A stretch of DNA of 42,529 bases from Bacteroidales bacterium (GCA_014800785.1 JAAVFK010000021.1:12931-55459); one strand, 5' to 3'. Shown: positions 9,205-18,177, numbered from the stretch's first letter. Numbers and translations are program-made. The notes: generated from the letters alone by a model not told the origin.

Positions 9205-10911
9205 ATGAAATTTAAGCGCATCAAGGAGTTTTTTCATCGGATATTCACGCCGGAGACCGTCTTCTTCGGGTTTCTGATTCTGCTGTTGATACCGAATATA
9301 CTTCTCAGCTATACTGAGAATCTGAAGCCCGTGGCGGTCGCGGCCAATATACTCGCGCCCCTCGGAGTCTACGCCTTCCTGATGACGCTGTCCAAGAACC
9401 TCGGGCGATCGATGTGGATATTCCTGCCGATCGTTCTGCTGGCTATTACCCAGATTGTTCTTCTCACTCTTTACGGGCGCTCGGTCATAGCGGTCGATAT
9501 GTTCCTGAACATCACCACAACGAATGGTGAGGAGAGCGGTGAGCTATTCGGGAGCATATTCCCCATCATCGTTCTGGTCGCCATGTTGTATCTTCCTTCT
9601 CTAATTGTGGGAGTGTGGATGTGGAAGAAAAACATACATCTGCCATCCATGTTTCGAAGGTACATGAGAATTATCTCCATGATTGTAGCATTGAACGGAA
9701 TCGCATGCGGATTCATAGCCGGCGCGACTGATCATGCCTACTCGATGAGGAATGATCTCTATCCCGTGAACGCTGCCTATAACATGACGCTCGCAGCCAA
9801 GCACAGCTACCGGATAGCTGACCATGAAGATGCGGTCCGTGACTTCAGATTTGATGCTGTCTGTCATAGGCCCGACTCTCTAAAGGAATTATATGTAATA
9901 GTAATAGGGGAGACCTCACGAGCGGACAACTGGCAGGTCTGCGGCTACACGCGTGAAACGAATCCCCTGCTCTCGAAACGGACCGATCTTCTTGCGTTTC
10001 GGAAAGCTCTCAGCGAATCGAATACGACACACAAAAGCGTGCCTCTTCTTCTTTCGCATCTGACTGCAGAAAACTATGGCGACTCCATCTATAATGTCCG
10101 CAGTATAATCACCGCCTTCAAGGAGGCCGGATACTCTACCGCCTTCATTTCAAATCAGACCCCCAACAACTCGTTCATCCAATTCTTTGGAGAGGAGGCT
10201 GACGACATAGACTACATCTGTCAACACGGATCGCATTGTGACACGGATCTGCTGCCACATCTTGACAAGTTGCTTGAAAAGGGGAACAGACGACAGCTGG
10301 TGATCATTCATGGCTACGGATCGCATTTCAGCTATCGAGACCGTTATCCGAGATCGGAAGCGCATTTCGTACCGGACACCTACAAGGAGATGGGTGTGCA
10401 GTGGAAGGCCGAGCTGATAAATGCCTATGACAACTCGATACTCATGACGGACCGTTTGCTTGACGGCGTGATTGAGCGGCTTGAAAACTCCGGCGCCGAT
10501 CTTTCGGCCATGATATTCACCGCTGACCACGGCGAGGATCTCTACGACGACGGCCGAGGGCTGCTTCTTCACTCGTCGCCATGTCCGACCTTCTACCAGC
10601 TTCACGTCCCCTTTCTCGTCTGGCTCTCTCCCGGATTTGCAGACGAACCGACCGGTGTAAGAAAGAACCTGACAGCCAATATCAACTCAGGACTCTCGTC
10701 AAGCCTGAGCCTGTTCGACACGGCAATGGATATAGCCGCCATAACCACCGCGCGTTCGCCGTTGAGATGGTCACTCGCGCGTCCCGACTACTCCGCACCG
10801 TCCCGATGCTATCTCAATGACCACAACCATTCGGTGACCCTGCGTCAGAGCGGATTCATAGACATAGATTTCAGGCATCTTGACGATATGGAGAGTGGCA
10901 AAAGTCGGTGA
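9205..10911 (+). CDS. Membrane phosphoethanolamine transferase (sulfatase superfamily, EptA-like)
   Basis: A predicted inner-membrane enzyme that transfers phosphoethanolamine to lipid A or another glycan on the periplasmic side. Residues 1-190 hold about five membrane segments (for example ETVFFGFLILLLIPNILL). The periplasmic catalytic domain follows, with VIGETSRADNWQVCGY around residue 230 (conserved Glu and nucleophile Thr), HGYGSHFSYRDRYP, and ADHGEDLYDD, which supplies metal ligands. At 568 residues it is the usual size for EptA/EptB relatives. It interrupts the ribosomal cluster between rpsN and rpsH, behind a terminator and ahead of a new promoter, so it is expressed apart from its neighbours or by read-through. 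I see no consensus promoter of its own. The exact acceptor substrate cannot be read from sequence. Confidence 0.85.
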   Translation: MKFKRIKEFFHRIFTPETVFFGFLILLLIPNILLSYTENLKPVAVAANILAPLGVYAFLMTLSKNLGRSMWIFLPIVLLAITQIVLLTLYGRSVIAVDMFLNITTTNGEESGELFGSIFPIIVLVAMLYLPSLIVGVWMWKKNIHLPSMFRRYMRIISMIVALNGIACGFIAGATDHAYSMRNDLYPVNAAYNMTLAAKHSYRIADHEDAVRDFRFDAVCHRPDSLKELYVIVIGETSRADNWQVCGYTRETNPLLSKRTDLLAFRKALSESNTTHKSVPLLLSHLTAENYGDSIYNVRSIITAFKEAGYSTAFISNQTPNNSFIQFFGEEADDIDYICQHGSHCDTDLLPHLDKLLEKGNRRQLVIIHGYGSHFSYRDRYPRSEAHFVPDTYKEMGVQWKAELINAYDNSILMTDRLLDGVIERLENSGADLSAMIFTADHGEDLYDDGRGLLLHSSPCPTFYQLHVPFLVWLSPGFADEPTGVRKNLTANINSGLSSSLSLFDTAMDIAAITTARSPLRWSLARPDYSAPSRCYLNDHNHSVTLRQSGFIDIDFRHLDDMESGKSR

Positions 10912-10965
10912 AAAGGGGAATCAGACTAAAAAATCATTAAAATTATGAATTTTAGCGCCGAAAAA

Positions 10966-10997
10966 TTTGTCTAAGTGAGTGATTTTTGCTAATTTCG
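10966..10997 (+). promoter_or_regulatory. Bacteroidetes-type promoter for the rpsH half of the spc cluster
   Basis: A TTTG (-33 box) at 10966-10969, a spacer of exactly 20 bases, then TAATTTCG at 10990-10997, one mismatch from TAnnTTTG. The predicted transcription start is near 11003, giving a roughly 220-base leader. It supplies transcription after the terminator downstream of rpsN. Confidence 0.65.
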
Positions 10998-11188
10998 CGG
11001 CGTAAAGTGATCATTGCGCCCATGTCGTGACATGTATAGCGCAAATCTGCTGAAAGGGTCGCTTCCGGTTTCGGGATGTCCAATGGGGTGGACACGAAGA
11101 TGCCGGTGGTGGCGTTTGATGCAGACTTTGTGTGTATAAGTCGGTGACAATGAGTCGACAATGGTGCTTTTACAAGAGAGTATTAAAT

Positions 11189-11212
11189 ATTGTCCGGTAC
11201 ATCCGGATCAAT
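11189..11212 (+). promoter_or_regulatory. Bulged hairpin just upstream of the rpsH start
   Basis: ATTG + TCCGG pairs with CCGGA + CAAT around a TACAT loop, with one bulged T on the 3' arm (nine pairs). It ends 14 bases before the rpsH ATG, where it could occlude initiation. Since S8 represses the spc operon in E. coli by binding a hairpin resembling its 16S site, an S8 target is a reasonable guess, but no S8-specific core was confirmed. Confidence 0.5.
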
Positions 11213-11226
11213 TTAACAACACAACA

Positions 11227-11625
11227 ATGACTGATCCAATAGCAGATTATTTGACCAGACTGCGAAACGCCATCCACGCCGGACACCGCGTGGTGGAGAT
11301 TCCGTCCTCAAAGATGAAGAGAGAGATCACCAAGATTCTCTTCGAGCAGGGCTACATCCTCAACTACAAGTTCATGGAGGGTGAAACTCCGTCGGGCACG
11401 ATTAAGATCGCCCTCAAGTACGATCCCGTTGACAAGGTCAACGCCATCAAGAACCTGCACCGTGTGTCTCGTCCCGGTCTCCGCCAGTATTGCGGCTACA
11501 AGGACATGCCCCGCGTGTTGAACGGACTGGGTATCGCCATTCTTTCGACCTCGCGCGGTGTAATGACAAACAAGGAAGCCAAAGAACTCAAGATCGGCGG
11601 CGAAGTATTGTGCTACGTTTATTAA
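11227..11625 (+). CDS. rpsH: 30S ribosomal protein S8
   Basis: S8 is a primary binder of the 16S central domain and a known autorepressor of spc operons in proteobacteria. The start MTDPIADYLTRLRNA gives 132 residues, the family norm. An upstream ATG in frame has no homologous sequence. The C-terminal GVMTNKEAKELKIGGEVLCYV is the S8 signature. It follows the inserted membrane-enzyme gene and has its own promoter and structured leader. Confidence 0.96.
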   Translation: MTDPIADYLTRLRNAIHAGHRVVEIPSSKMKREITKILFEQGYILNYKFMEGETPSGTIKIALKYDPVDKVNAIKNLHRVSRPGLRQYCGYKDMPRVLNGLGIAILSTSRGVMTNKEAKELKIGGEVLCYVY

Positions 11626-11646
11626 TTAAGGAGGAATCATTTCACT

Positions 11647-12201
11647 ATGTCAAGAATTGGTAAAGCCCCCATCGCCATCCCGGCCGGTGTAAAGGTAGAG
11701 GTGAAAGACAACCTCGTGACTGTCAAGGGTCCCAAAGGCGAACTTTCGCAGGAGATCAACCCTGATATCAAGGTGGCCGAAGAAGACGGCCATATCATCG
11801 TAACCCGTCCCGACGACGAGCGCGAGCACCGCGCGATGCACGGTCTCTACCGTGCGCTGATCCACAACATGGTTGTCGGTGTTTCCGAAGGTTACAAGAA
11901 AGAGATGGAACTCGTCGGCGTGGGTTACCGCGCGACCGCAAGCGGTCAGGTGCTCGAGCTTTCGCTCGGCTACTCGCACGCCATCTTCATCAAACTTCCC
12001 AAAGAGATCAAAGTAGAGGCGAAGAGCGAACGTAACAAAAATCCGCTCATCCTTCTCGAGAGCGCGGACAAGCAGCTTCTCGGCCAGGTATGCGCCAAGA
12101 TCCGCTCGCTCCGCAAGCCTGAGCCTTACAAGGGCAAGGGTATCAAGTTCGTCGGCGAGATCATCCGTCGCAAGTCGGGTAAGTCGGCTAACGCTAAATA
12201 A
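11647..12201 (+). CDS. rplF: 50S ribosomal protein L6
   Basis: L6 lies at the base of the L7/L12 stalk next to the sarcin-ricin loop where GTPase factors bind. 184 residues with two related domains: [15 protein letters not shown] starts the first and the C-terminal signature [19 protein letters not shown] closes the second. Purine-rich AAGGAGGAA lies about 15 bases before the start, an unusually good Shine-Dalgarno match for this genome. Confidence 0.97.
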   Translation: MSRIGKAPIAIPAGVKVEVKDNLVTVKGPKGELSQEINPDIKVAEEDGHIIVTRPDDEREHRAMHGLYRALIHNMVVGVSEGYKKEMELVGVGYRATASGQVLELSLGYSHAIFIKLPKEIKVEAKSERNKNPLILLESADKQLLGQVCAKIRSLRKPEPYKGKGIKFVGEIIRRKSGKSANAK

Positions 12202-12218
12202 TTAATCCCAAGGAAGTC

Positions 12219-12560
12219 ATGATTAGCAAAATCGCAAGAAGAAATAAAATCAAAACCCGCATCCGCGGTAAGATTTCCGGAACCGCGCAGCGTCCGCGCA
12301 TGAGCGTCTTCCGTTCAAACAAGGCCATCTACGTTCAGGTTATCGACGACCTGGCAGGCGTAACTCTGGCATCTGCTTCTTCGAAAGGACTCGAAGGAGG
12401 CACAAAGTGCGAGATCGCGGCCAAAGTTGGCGAGGCTATCGCCAAGAAAGCCCAGGAAAAGGGCATCGCAGAAGTAGTATTCGACCGTAACGGTTATCTG
12501 TATCACGGTCGCGTGAAATCACTTGCAGACGCCGCCCGTAACGCCGGCCTTAAATTCTAA
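12219..12560 (+). CDS. rplR: 50S ribosomal protein L18
   Basis: L18 binds 5S rRNA with L5. At 113 residues it shows the typical [20 protein letters not shown] core and the C-terminal [19 protein letters not shown]. It lies in normal order between rplF and rpsE. Confidence 0.97.
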   Translation: MISKIARRNKIKTRIRGKISGTAQRPRMSVFRSNKAIYVQVIDDLAGVTLASASSKGLEGGTKCEIAAKVGEAIAKKAQEKGIAEVVFDRNGYLYHGRVKSLADAARNAGLKF

Positions 12561-12568
12561 CCTACGAC

Positions 12569-13087
12569 ATGGCAAAAAATAACAGAGTAAAGACAACTAG
12601 CGATCTCGATCTTAAGGATCGCCTTGTAGCAATCAACCGTGTGACCAAGGTCACCAAGGGTGGCCGCGCATTCAGCTTCGCAGCCATCGTGGTTGTCGGC
12701 AACGAGAATGGAATCATCGGCTGGGGTCTCGGTAAGGCCAACGAAGTCCAGGCGGCTATCGCCAAGGGCGTAGAGGCAGCCAAGAAGAACCTCATCCGCG
12801 TACCTGTACACAAAGGTACCATCCCCCACGAGCAGGCAGCTAAATTCGGCGGCAGCCGCGTTTTCCTGAAGCCCGCTTCCGAGGGTACCGGTGTGAAGGC
12901 CGGCGGCGCTATGCGTGCTGTGCTTGAGAGTGTCGGCATCACCGACGTGCTCGCCAAGTCGAAAGGTTCTTCGAACCCCCACAACCTCGTCAAGGCCACT
13001 ATCGAGGCCCTCGGCGAACTCCGCAGCCCCGCCCAGGTGGCACAGAACCGCGGCGTGTCGGTCGAGAAAGTGTTTAACGGCAAATAA
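12569..13087 (+). CDS. rpsE: 30S ribosomal protein S5
   Basis: S5 shapes the mRNA entry channel and affects decoding fidelity. 172 residues: an N-terminal double-stranded-RNA-binding-like domain with [16 protein letters not shown], then the C-terminal domain with [17 protein letters not shown]. rpmD follows after 15 bases. Confidence 0.97.
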   Translation: MAKNNRVKTTSDLDLKDRLVAINRVTKVTKGGRAFSFAAIVVVGNENGIIGWGLGKANEVQAAIAKGVEAAKKNLIRVPVHKGTIPHEQAAKFGGSRVFLKPASEGTGVKAGGAMRAVLESVGITDVLAKSKGSSNPHNLVKATIEALGELRSPAQVAQNRGVSVEKVFNGK

Positions 13088-13102
13088 TCCAAGAGCATCA
13101 CA

Positions 13103-13282
13103 ATGGCAAAGATTGCAATCAAACAGATCAAGAGCCGTATCAACTGCCCCGCAGTTCAGAAGCGCACACTCGACGCTCTCGGCCTCCACAAAATGAACCA
13201 GACGGTCGTACACGAAGATGTACCCTCGATTCTGGGTATGGTTAAAAACGTTCATCATCTCGTTGAGGTGACAAAACTCTAA
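13103..13282 (+). CDS. rpmD: 50S ribosomal protein L30
   Basis: A 59-residue protein translated directly from the sequence; short, but of exact family length. It begins MAKIAIKQIKSRINC and ends HHLVEVTKL, with LGLHKMNQTVVHEDVPSILG in the middle matching the L30 signature. It lies between rpsE and rplO with gaps of 15 and 12 bases. Confidence 0.95.
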   Translation: MAKIAIKQIKSRINCPAVQKRTLDALGLHKMNQTVVHEDVPSILGMVKNVHHLVEVTKL

Positions 13283-13294
13283 TCAGACACGACA

Positions 13295-13741
13295 ATGCAA
13301 CTTCATAATCTCACTCCTGCCGTAGGCAGCAACAAGAAGAACAAACGTGTGGGCCGCGGTCCCGGTTCTGGTTACGGCGGTACTTCGACCCGTGGTCACA
13401 AGGGTGCGAAATCCCGTTCGGGCTACAAGCACAAGATCGGCTTCGAGGGCGGTCAGATGCCCCTCCAGCGTCGTGTGCCCAAATTCGGTTTCAAGAACAT
13501 CAACCGCGTCGAATACAAGGCTATCAACCTTGACGCACTTGAGGCTCTTGCCGAAGCAAAGGCCCTTGAGAAGATTACTGTTGCCGATCTTCGCGCAAAC
13601 GGTCTGGTTCCCAAAAATGTGAAGGTGAAGGTTCTCGCAAACGGAGCTCTCACCCGCAAGCTTGAGGTCGAGGCTGACGCCTTCTCCAAGAAAGCAGAGG
13701 AAGCCATCACCGCTGCCGGCGGCACAGCAATCAAAAAATAA
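13295..13741 (+). CDS. rplO: 50S ribosomal protein L15
   Basis: L15 is a late-assembly 50S protein bridging several 23S domains. 148 residues; the glycine/arginine-rich N-terminus with KRVGRGPGSGYGGTSTRGHK is its rRNA-threading extension, and a globular C-terminal domain follows. It is directly upstream of secY, the standard bacterial order. Confidence 0.97.
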   Translation: MQLHNLTPAVGSNKKNKRVGRGPGSGYGGTSTRGHKGAKSRSGYKHKIGFEGGQMPLQRRVPKFGFKNINRVEYKAINLDALEALAEAKALEKITVADLRANGLVPKNVKVKVLANGALTRKLEVEADAFSKKAEEAITAAGGTAIKK

Positions 13742-13750
13742 AGACTCACA

Positions 13751-15091
13751 ATGGGATTTACACAAACAATAAAGAATATCTGGAGCATCGAGGATCTTCG
13801 CAAGCGCATCGGTATCACCCTGCTGCTTGTGATCATCTATCGCTTCGGATGCTACGTGGTTCTTCCGGGCATCAACCCGGATGACCTCATGGCGCTTAAG
13901 AACTTCACCTCCGACGGTCTGATGCAGCTGCTCGACATGTTCTCGGGAGGCGCGTTCTCTCAGGCCTCGATCTTCGCTCTCGGCATCATGCCCTACATCA
14001 CGGCTTCGATCGTGATCCAGCTTCTGGGTATGGTCCTCCCCGCATTCCAGAAAATGCAGCGCGAGGGCGAATCGGGCCGCATGAAACTCAACCAGTACAC
14101 GCGTTACCTGACAGTAATCATCCTTCTGCTCCAGGGACCCGCTTACCTCATGAACCTTAAATATCAGGTTCAGGCTGCAGGCGGCAACGTGGATATGTCG
14201 TTCTGGATGCTCGCCTTCATGACGATCGTCCTCGCGGCCGGTTCGATGTTCATCATGTGGCTTGGCGAGCGCATTGACCAGAAAGGCGTGGGCAACGGTA
14301 TCTCGTTCATCATCTTGATCGGTATCATCGCCCGTCTTCCCGAAGCATTCTTCCAGGAATTCACCAGCAGACTGTACAACTCGGCAGGTGGCGGACTGGT
14401 GCTTTTCCTCGTGGAAATCATCATCCTTCTCGCCGTGATCGCCGGTGCGGTCCTTCTCGTCCAGGGTACCCGCAAGGTGCCCGTGCAGTACGCGAAGCGT
14501 ATCGTCGGCAACAAGCAGTATGGCGGTGTGCGTCAGTATATCCCGCTTAAAGTGAATGCCGCAGGCGTAATGCCCATCATTTTCGCCCAGGCAATCATGT
14601 TTATCCCCATCACACTCGTAGGCTTCTCGACCAAGACCACAGGTTTCTTCGGCGCTCTTACCGACCTGTACGGTTTCTGGTACAACCTGGTTTACTTCCT
14701 CATGATCGTTGCCTTCACCTACTTCTACACCGCCATCACCGTGCGTCCCGCGCAGATGGCTGAAGACATGAAGCGCAACAACGGATTTATCCCCGGTATC
14801 AAGCCCGGCAAGCCGACCGTCGAGTATCTTGACTCGATCATGTCGCGCATAACGCTCCCCGGATCTATCTTCCTCGGAATCGTTGCCATCCTGCCGGCGA
14901 TCGCCCATGTGTGTGGTCTGAACCGTAACTTCGCCTCGTTCTTCGGCGGCACTTCGCTTCTGATTCTCGTAGGCGTAATTCTCGACACGCTCCGCATCAT
15001 CGAGGGCCACCTCGTAATGCGTCGTTATGATGGTCTGATGAAAGACGGAAGCCGGATTCAGGGTCGCACCACCGGCAACAACGCTTTCTGA
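13751..15091 (+). CDS. secY: Protein translocase channel subunit SecY
   Basis: The pore of the general secretion channel in the inner membrane. At 446 residues it has the ten expected hydrophobic segments. Signatures include ASIVIQLLGMVLPAFQKMQREGE (TM2/loop region) and the KGVGNGISFIIL motif near residue 180. The cytoplasmic loop VQYAKRIVGNKQYGG, which contacts ribosome and SecA, is intact. It exports the many signal-peptide proteins predicted later in this window. Confidence 0.98.
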   Translation: MGFTQTIKNIWSIEDLRKRIGITLLLVIIYRFGCYVVLPGINPDDLMALKNFTSDGLMQLLDMFSGGAFSQASIFALGIMPYITASIVIQLLGMVLPAFQKMQREGESGRMKLNQYTRYLTVIILLLQGPAYLMNLKYQVQAAGGNVDMSFWMLAFMTIVLAAGSMFIMWLGERIDQKGVGNGISFIILIGIIARLPEAFFQEFTSRLYNSAGGGLVLFLVEIIILLAVIAGAVLLVQGTRKVPVQYAKRIVGNKQYGGVRQYIPLKVNAAGVMPIIFAQAIMFIPITLVGFSTKTTGFFGALTDLYGFWYNLVYFLMIVAFTYFYTAITVRPAQMAEDMKRNNGFIPGIKPGKPTVEYLDSIMSRITLPGSIFLGIVAILPAIAHVCGLNRNFASFFGGTSLLILVGVILDTLRIIEGHLVMRRYDGLMKDGSRIQGRTTGNNAF

Positions 15092-15132
15092 TAAACGCAA
15101 CTCGTTAAACCGTATCGTCGTCAAGACAAATT

Positions 15133-15936
15133 ATGATATATCTCAAGACCGAGGAAGAAATTGAAAAGGTGCGTGCCGCCAGCGATCTGGTCAGCCGCAC
15201 TCTCGGAGAGGTCGCCAAGTGGATCGCTCCGGGTGTCACGACTCAGAAGCTCGACACCATCGCCCGTGAATTCATCTGTGACAACGGCGGTTCGCCCGCC
15301 TGTCTGGGTTATCACGGCTTCCCCGGAACCTTGTGTATCGAAGTCAACGAGACTGTGGTCCACGGCTTCCCCTCGAACTACGCCCTGCGTGAGGGTGACA
15401 TCGTCGGCACCGACTGTGTGGTTGAGCTCAACGGATATAACGGAGACTCCTGCTACACGTTCGCCGTCGGCGAAGTCGACCCGAAGACACTCCGTCTTCT
15501 CGAGGTGACGAAAGAATCGCTCTACAAAGGCATCGCCGCCGCGAAAGCGGGCAAACGTATCGGTGACATCAGCAATGCTGTCCAGACGTTCTGCGAAAAG
15601 GCCGGATACAGCGTTGTCCGCGAAATGTGCGGACACGGAATCGGCCGGTCGATGCACGAGTCTCCCGAAGTCCCCAACTACGGTCGCCGCGGAATCGGTC
15701 CGCTTCTGAAACCGAATATGACCATCTGCATCGAGCCGATGATCAACCTCGGAAGCAAGAACATCGTGATCGAGCGCGACGGCTGGCAGTGCCGGACGAA
15801 AGACCGCAAGCCCTCGGCCCACTTCGAACACACGATTCTCATCACGGAACACGAACCTGAGATTCTCACGACTTTCAAGTATATCGAAGAGGCTCTCGGA
15901 ATCTCCCCCGAGGGAGCGCCGGTAGCCGAAGAGTGA
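15133..15936 (+). CDS. map: Methionine aminopeptidase, type I
   Basis: Removes the initiator methionine from nascent proteins in the cytoplasm. 267 residues without the N-terminal zinc finger of eukaryotic forms. The dinuclear metal site is complete: the two Asp in the TDCVVELNGYNGDSCYTF region (first ligand after GDIVG), His in MCGHGIGRSMHE, Glu in CIEPMIN and Glu in HFEHTILIT. The ribosomal position secY-map-infA is shared with many bacteria and places it in the same transcript. Confidence 0.97.
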   Translation: MIYLKTEEEIEKVRAASDLVSRTLGEVAKWIAPGVTTQKLDTIAREFICDNGGSPACLGYHGFPGTLCIEVNETVVHGFPSNYALREGDIVGTDCVVELNGYNGDSCYTFAVGEVDPKTLRLLEVTKESLYKGIAAAKAGKRIGDISNAVQTFCEKAGYSVVREMCGHGIGRSMHESPEVPNYGRRGIGPLLKPNMTICIEPMINLGSKNIVIERDGWQCRTKDRKPSAHFEHTILITEHEPEILTTFKYIEEALGISPEGAPVAEE

Positions 15937-16004
15937 ACGAGAAGGGATAAATCAAAAGTCAGGACGACACGAACCTTCAATCTCTAAAGAACAGAAGCAA
16001 CAAT

Positions 16005-16223
16005 ATGGCAAAACAAGCTGCAATAGAACAAGACGGTGTGATCCTCGAAGCGCTCTCGAACGCGATGTTCAAAGTCGAACTCGAGAACGGCCACGAGATC
16101 ACGGCCCATATTTCGGGAAAGATGAGAATGCACTACATCCGCATCCTCCCCGGAGACAAGGTACGGGTGGAGATGTCGCCCTACGACCTGTCGAAAGGCC
16201 GAATCGCGTTCAGATACAAATAA
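16005..16223 (+). CDS. infA: Translation initiation factor IF-1
   Basis: Binds the 30S A site during initiation. 72 residues, the standard length, with an OB fold. [20 protein letters not shown] and the [17 protein letters not shown] motif are diagnostic. It lies 68 bases after map and 15 bases before rpmJ. Confidence 0.97.
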   Translation: MAKQAAIEQDGVILEALSNAMFKVELENGHEITAHISGKMRMHYIRILPGDKVRVEMSPYDLSKGRIAFRYK

Positions 16224-16238
16224 AATAGCACACAAGAT

Positions 16239-16355
16239 ATGAAAGTTAGAGCATCAGTAAAAAAGCGCACCCCGGACAGCAAGATCGTTCGTCGCAAAGG
16301 TCGCCTTTACGTAATCAATAAGAAAAACCCCAAATACAAACAGCGCCAAGGTTAA
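16239..16355 (+). CDS. rpmJ: 50S ribosomal protein L36, zinc-free form
   Basis: The smallest 50S protein; 38 residues translated directly from the sequence. It begins [11 protein letters not shown] and ends KYKQRQG. The three cysteines and histidine that bind zinc in the usual form are replaced (RTPDSK in place of the first CxxC, INKKN in place of the second site), so it is the C-minus type. It lies in the normal place between infA and rpsM. Confidence 0.94.
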   Translation: MKVRASVKKRTPDSKIVRRKGRLYVINKKNPKYKQRQG

Positions 16356-16382
16356 ACTCCTTAGCCACAAACCAAGATATCT

Positions 16383-16763
16383 ATGGCAGTTAGAATCGTC
16401 GGCGTTGATTTGCCGCAAAACAAACGTGGTGAGATCGCTCTCACCTATATCTTCGGCATCGGCCGAAGCGCAGCCAACTCAATCCTCGAGAAGGCCGGTG
16501 TAGACAAGAACATCAAGGTCCAGGACTGGACCGACGACCAGGCAGCCGCTGTCCGTGAGGTGATTCAGCGCGACTACAAGGTCGAGGGTGATCTCCGCAC
16601 CGAAATCCAGCTCAACATCAAGCGACTGATGGACATCGGTTGCTACCGCGGAATCCGTCACCGTCTCGGTCTTCCCCTCCGCGGCCAGAGCACCAAGAAC
16701 AATGCCCGTACCCGCAAGGGCCGTAAGAAAACAGTTGCTAACAAGAAGAAAGCTACTAAATAA
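16383..16763 (+). CDS. rpsM: 30S ribosomal protein S13
   Basis: S13 in the 30S head contacts L5 and the P-site tRNA. 126 residues beginning [20 protein letters not shown], with the helix-two-turns-helix region and the signature [20 protein letters not shown], then a lysine-rich tail that touches tRNA. Confidence 0.97.
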   Translation: MAVRIVGVDLPQNKRGEIALTYIFGIGRSAANSILEKAGVDKNIKVQDWTDDQAAAVREVIQRDYKVEGDLRTEIQLNIKRLMDIGCYRGIRHRLGLPLRGQSTKNNARTRKGRKKTVANKKKATK

Positions 16764-16774
16764 GATTTAAAAAT

Positions 16775-17164
16775 ATGGCAAAAAAGACAGCTGCAGCAAA
16801 GAAGAGAAATGTCAAGGTTGACGCCAACGGTCAGCTTCACGTACATAGCTCTTTCAACAACATCATCGTGTGTCTGGCTAACAGCGAAGGTCAGGTTATC
16901 TCCTGGTCGAGCGCAGGCAAGATGGGATTCCGTGGCTCTAAGAAGAACACTCCCTATGCCGCCCAGATGGCAGCGCAGGACTGCGCGAAGGTTGCCTATG
17001 ACCTCGGTCTCCGCTCTGTGAAGGCCTACGTCAAAGGTCCCGGCAACGGTCGCGAAAGCGCTATCCGCACGATCGATGGTGCGGGCATCAAAGTAACCGA
17101 GATCATCGACGTTACTCCGCTGCCCCACAACGGATGCCGCCCTCCGAAAAGAAGAAGAGTCTGA
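16775..17164 (+). CDS. rpsK: 30S ribosomal protein S11
   Basis: S11 on the 30S platform shapes the E-site mRNA path. 129 residues; [20 protein letters not shown] and the C-terminal [13 protein letters not shown] are the family signatures. It is the last gene before a 407-base leader preceding rpsD. Confidence 0.97.
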   Translation: MAKKTAAAKKRNVKVDANGQLHVHSSFNNIIVCLANSEGQVISWSSAGKMGFRGSKKNTPYAAQMAAQDCAKVAYDLGLRSVKAYVKGPGNGRESAIRTIDGAGIKVTEIIDVTPLPHNGCRPPKRRRV

Positions 17165-17571
17165 TCTCGTCTCTGAGGAGGCCCGCCCCTGCCGTCGGAT
17201 CCCTTCGGGCTCAGGCCCGGTAGAGATATCCGGCGAAGAGGAATGGCCGGAAGCGCGCCCCATTGCTGCGGGGAACAGCACTTCCGAAGCCATGAGGCAA
17301 GAGGATGATAAGGTAACGGCCCGCGTGTCGTTCCGATCCTTCCCCAGGTGTGCCCGTAATACAAAAATGGATCCGATCCGGGTCTGCCGGTGACGGCGAC
17401 GCGGTGTGATCCGCAAAGTAACAAACAACAACTTTTCGAATCATCCGGACGCTTCCCCGCTGAAGCCGAAGGTGATTATCGGAGGTAATTAAATCTTCAT
17501 CCGGCAACTCCCCCTCAAACGAAGCCCTATAGGAAGGGCGGGGGAGATGCCAACCCAATCAAGCAACAAAA
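17165..17571 (+). promoter_or_regulatory. 407-base structured leader upstream of rpsD
   Basis: No credible gene here. At least four stem-loops can be drawn. (1) CGTCGGAT/ATCCGGCG (17193-17200 with 17228-17235) enclosing CGGGC-TCAG-GCCCG. (2) CGGAAG/CTTCCG (17248-17253 with 17281-17286) enclosing CCCC/GGGG. (3) AATCA-CC/GGTGATT (17439-17446 with 17471-17477) enclosing GCTTC/GAAGC. (4) GGCA-CTCCCCC/GGGGGAG-TGCC (17503-17514 with 17540-17551) enclosing GCCCT/AGGGC, ending 20 bases before the rpsD ATG. S4 is a classical autoregulator that binds a structured mRNA leader, so an S4-responsive leader is the leading explanation. No consensus promoter or U-tract was seen. The stems are direct observations; the ligand is inferred. 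Confidence 0.7.
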
Positions 17572-18177
17572 ATGGCAAGATACACAGGTCCTAAAACTAA
17601 GATTGCCCGTAAATTCGGCGAAGCCATCTTTGGTGATGACAAAGTTCTGGCAAAAAAGAACTACCCCCCGGGTCAGCACGGCCAGAACCGTCGCCGCAAG
17701 ACTTCAGAGTATGGTCTCCAGCTCCGCGAGAAGCAGAAAGCGAAATACACCTACGGTGTACTCGAGCGTCAGTTCCGCAACCTCTTCGAACACGCTGCCC
17801 GCACCAAGGGTATCACCGGTGAGGTTCTTCTCCAGCTTCTCGAATCGCGTCTGGACAACGTAGTCTATCGTCTTGGCCTCGCCCCCAGCCGCCCCGCCGC
17901 CCGTCAGCTCGTGCTCCACAAGCACATCACCGTAAACGGCGACGTAGTGAATATCGCTTCTTATCGCGTGAAACCCGGTGACGTCGTTGCCGTTCGTGAG
18001 AAATCAAAGTCTCTCGAGGTAATCGCCGACTGCCTCGCCGGTTTCAACCACTCCAAGTATCCCTGGATCGAGTGGGACGAGAGCGTGAAGGGCGGTAAGT
18101 TCCTGCACATGCCTCAGCGTGCCGACATTCCTGAAACCATCAAGGAGCAGTTGATTGTCGAGTTGTATTCTAAATAA
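17572..18177 (+). CDS. rpsD: 30S ribosomal protein S4, zinc-free form
   Basis: S4 is the primary binder nucleating the 30S body and part of the mRNA entry channel. 201 residues. The N-terminal region ([20 protein letters not shown]) has no cysteines, so it is the zinc-independent form. The S4/RNA-binding domain follows, with [29 protein letters not shown] (about residues 95-125). It is followed by rpoA, as in the alpha operon of many bacteria, and preceded by a long structured leader that suggests feedback control. Confidence 0.97.
   Translation: MARYTGPKTKIARKFGEAIFGDDKVLAKKNYPPGQHGQNRRRKTSEYGLQLREKQKAKYTYGVLERQFRNLFEHAARTKGITGEVLLQLLESRLDNVVYRLGLAPSRPAARQLVLHKHITVNGDVVNIASYRVKPGDVVAVREKSKSLEVIADCLAGFNHSKYPWIEWDESVKGGKFLHMPQRADIPETIKEQLIVELYSK

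Larger units (their letters stand above)
10912..11226 (+). other. 315-base gene-free leader upstream of rpsH
   Basis: No credible ORF here; the in-frame ATG at 11161 would add 22 non-conserved residues to S8. The segment holds a promoter near 10966-10997 and then about 220 bases of presumed 5' UTR. Small stem-loops are visible: CATGTC/GACATG near 11021, TGTCCA/TGGACA near 11079-11096, and a stronger bulged hairpin right before the rpsH start. Confidence 0.6.

Noticed and set aside
12557-13258. Long minus-strand open frames opposite rpsE and rpmD
   Set aside because: Shadows of highly biased ribosomal codons; no domain, no promoter.
13283-15124. A 613-codon open frame on the minus strand across rplO and secY
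   Set aside because: It mirrors the two sense genes almost end to end, is rich in His/Asp/Glu as expected from the reverse of biased codons, and shows no recognisable domain; rplO and secY are certain.
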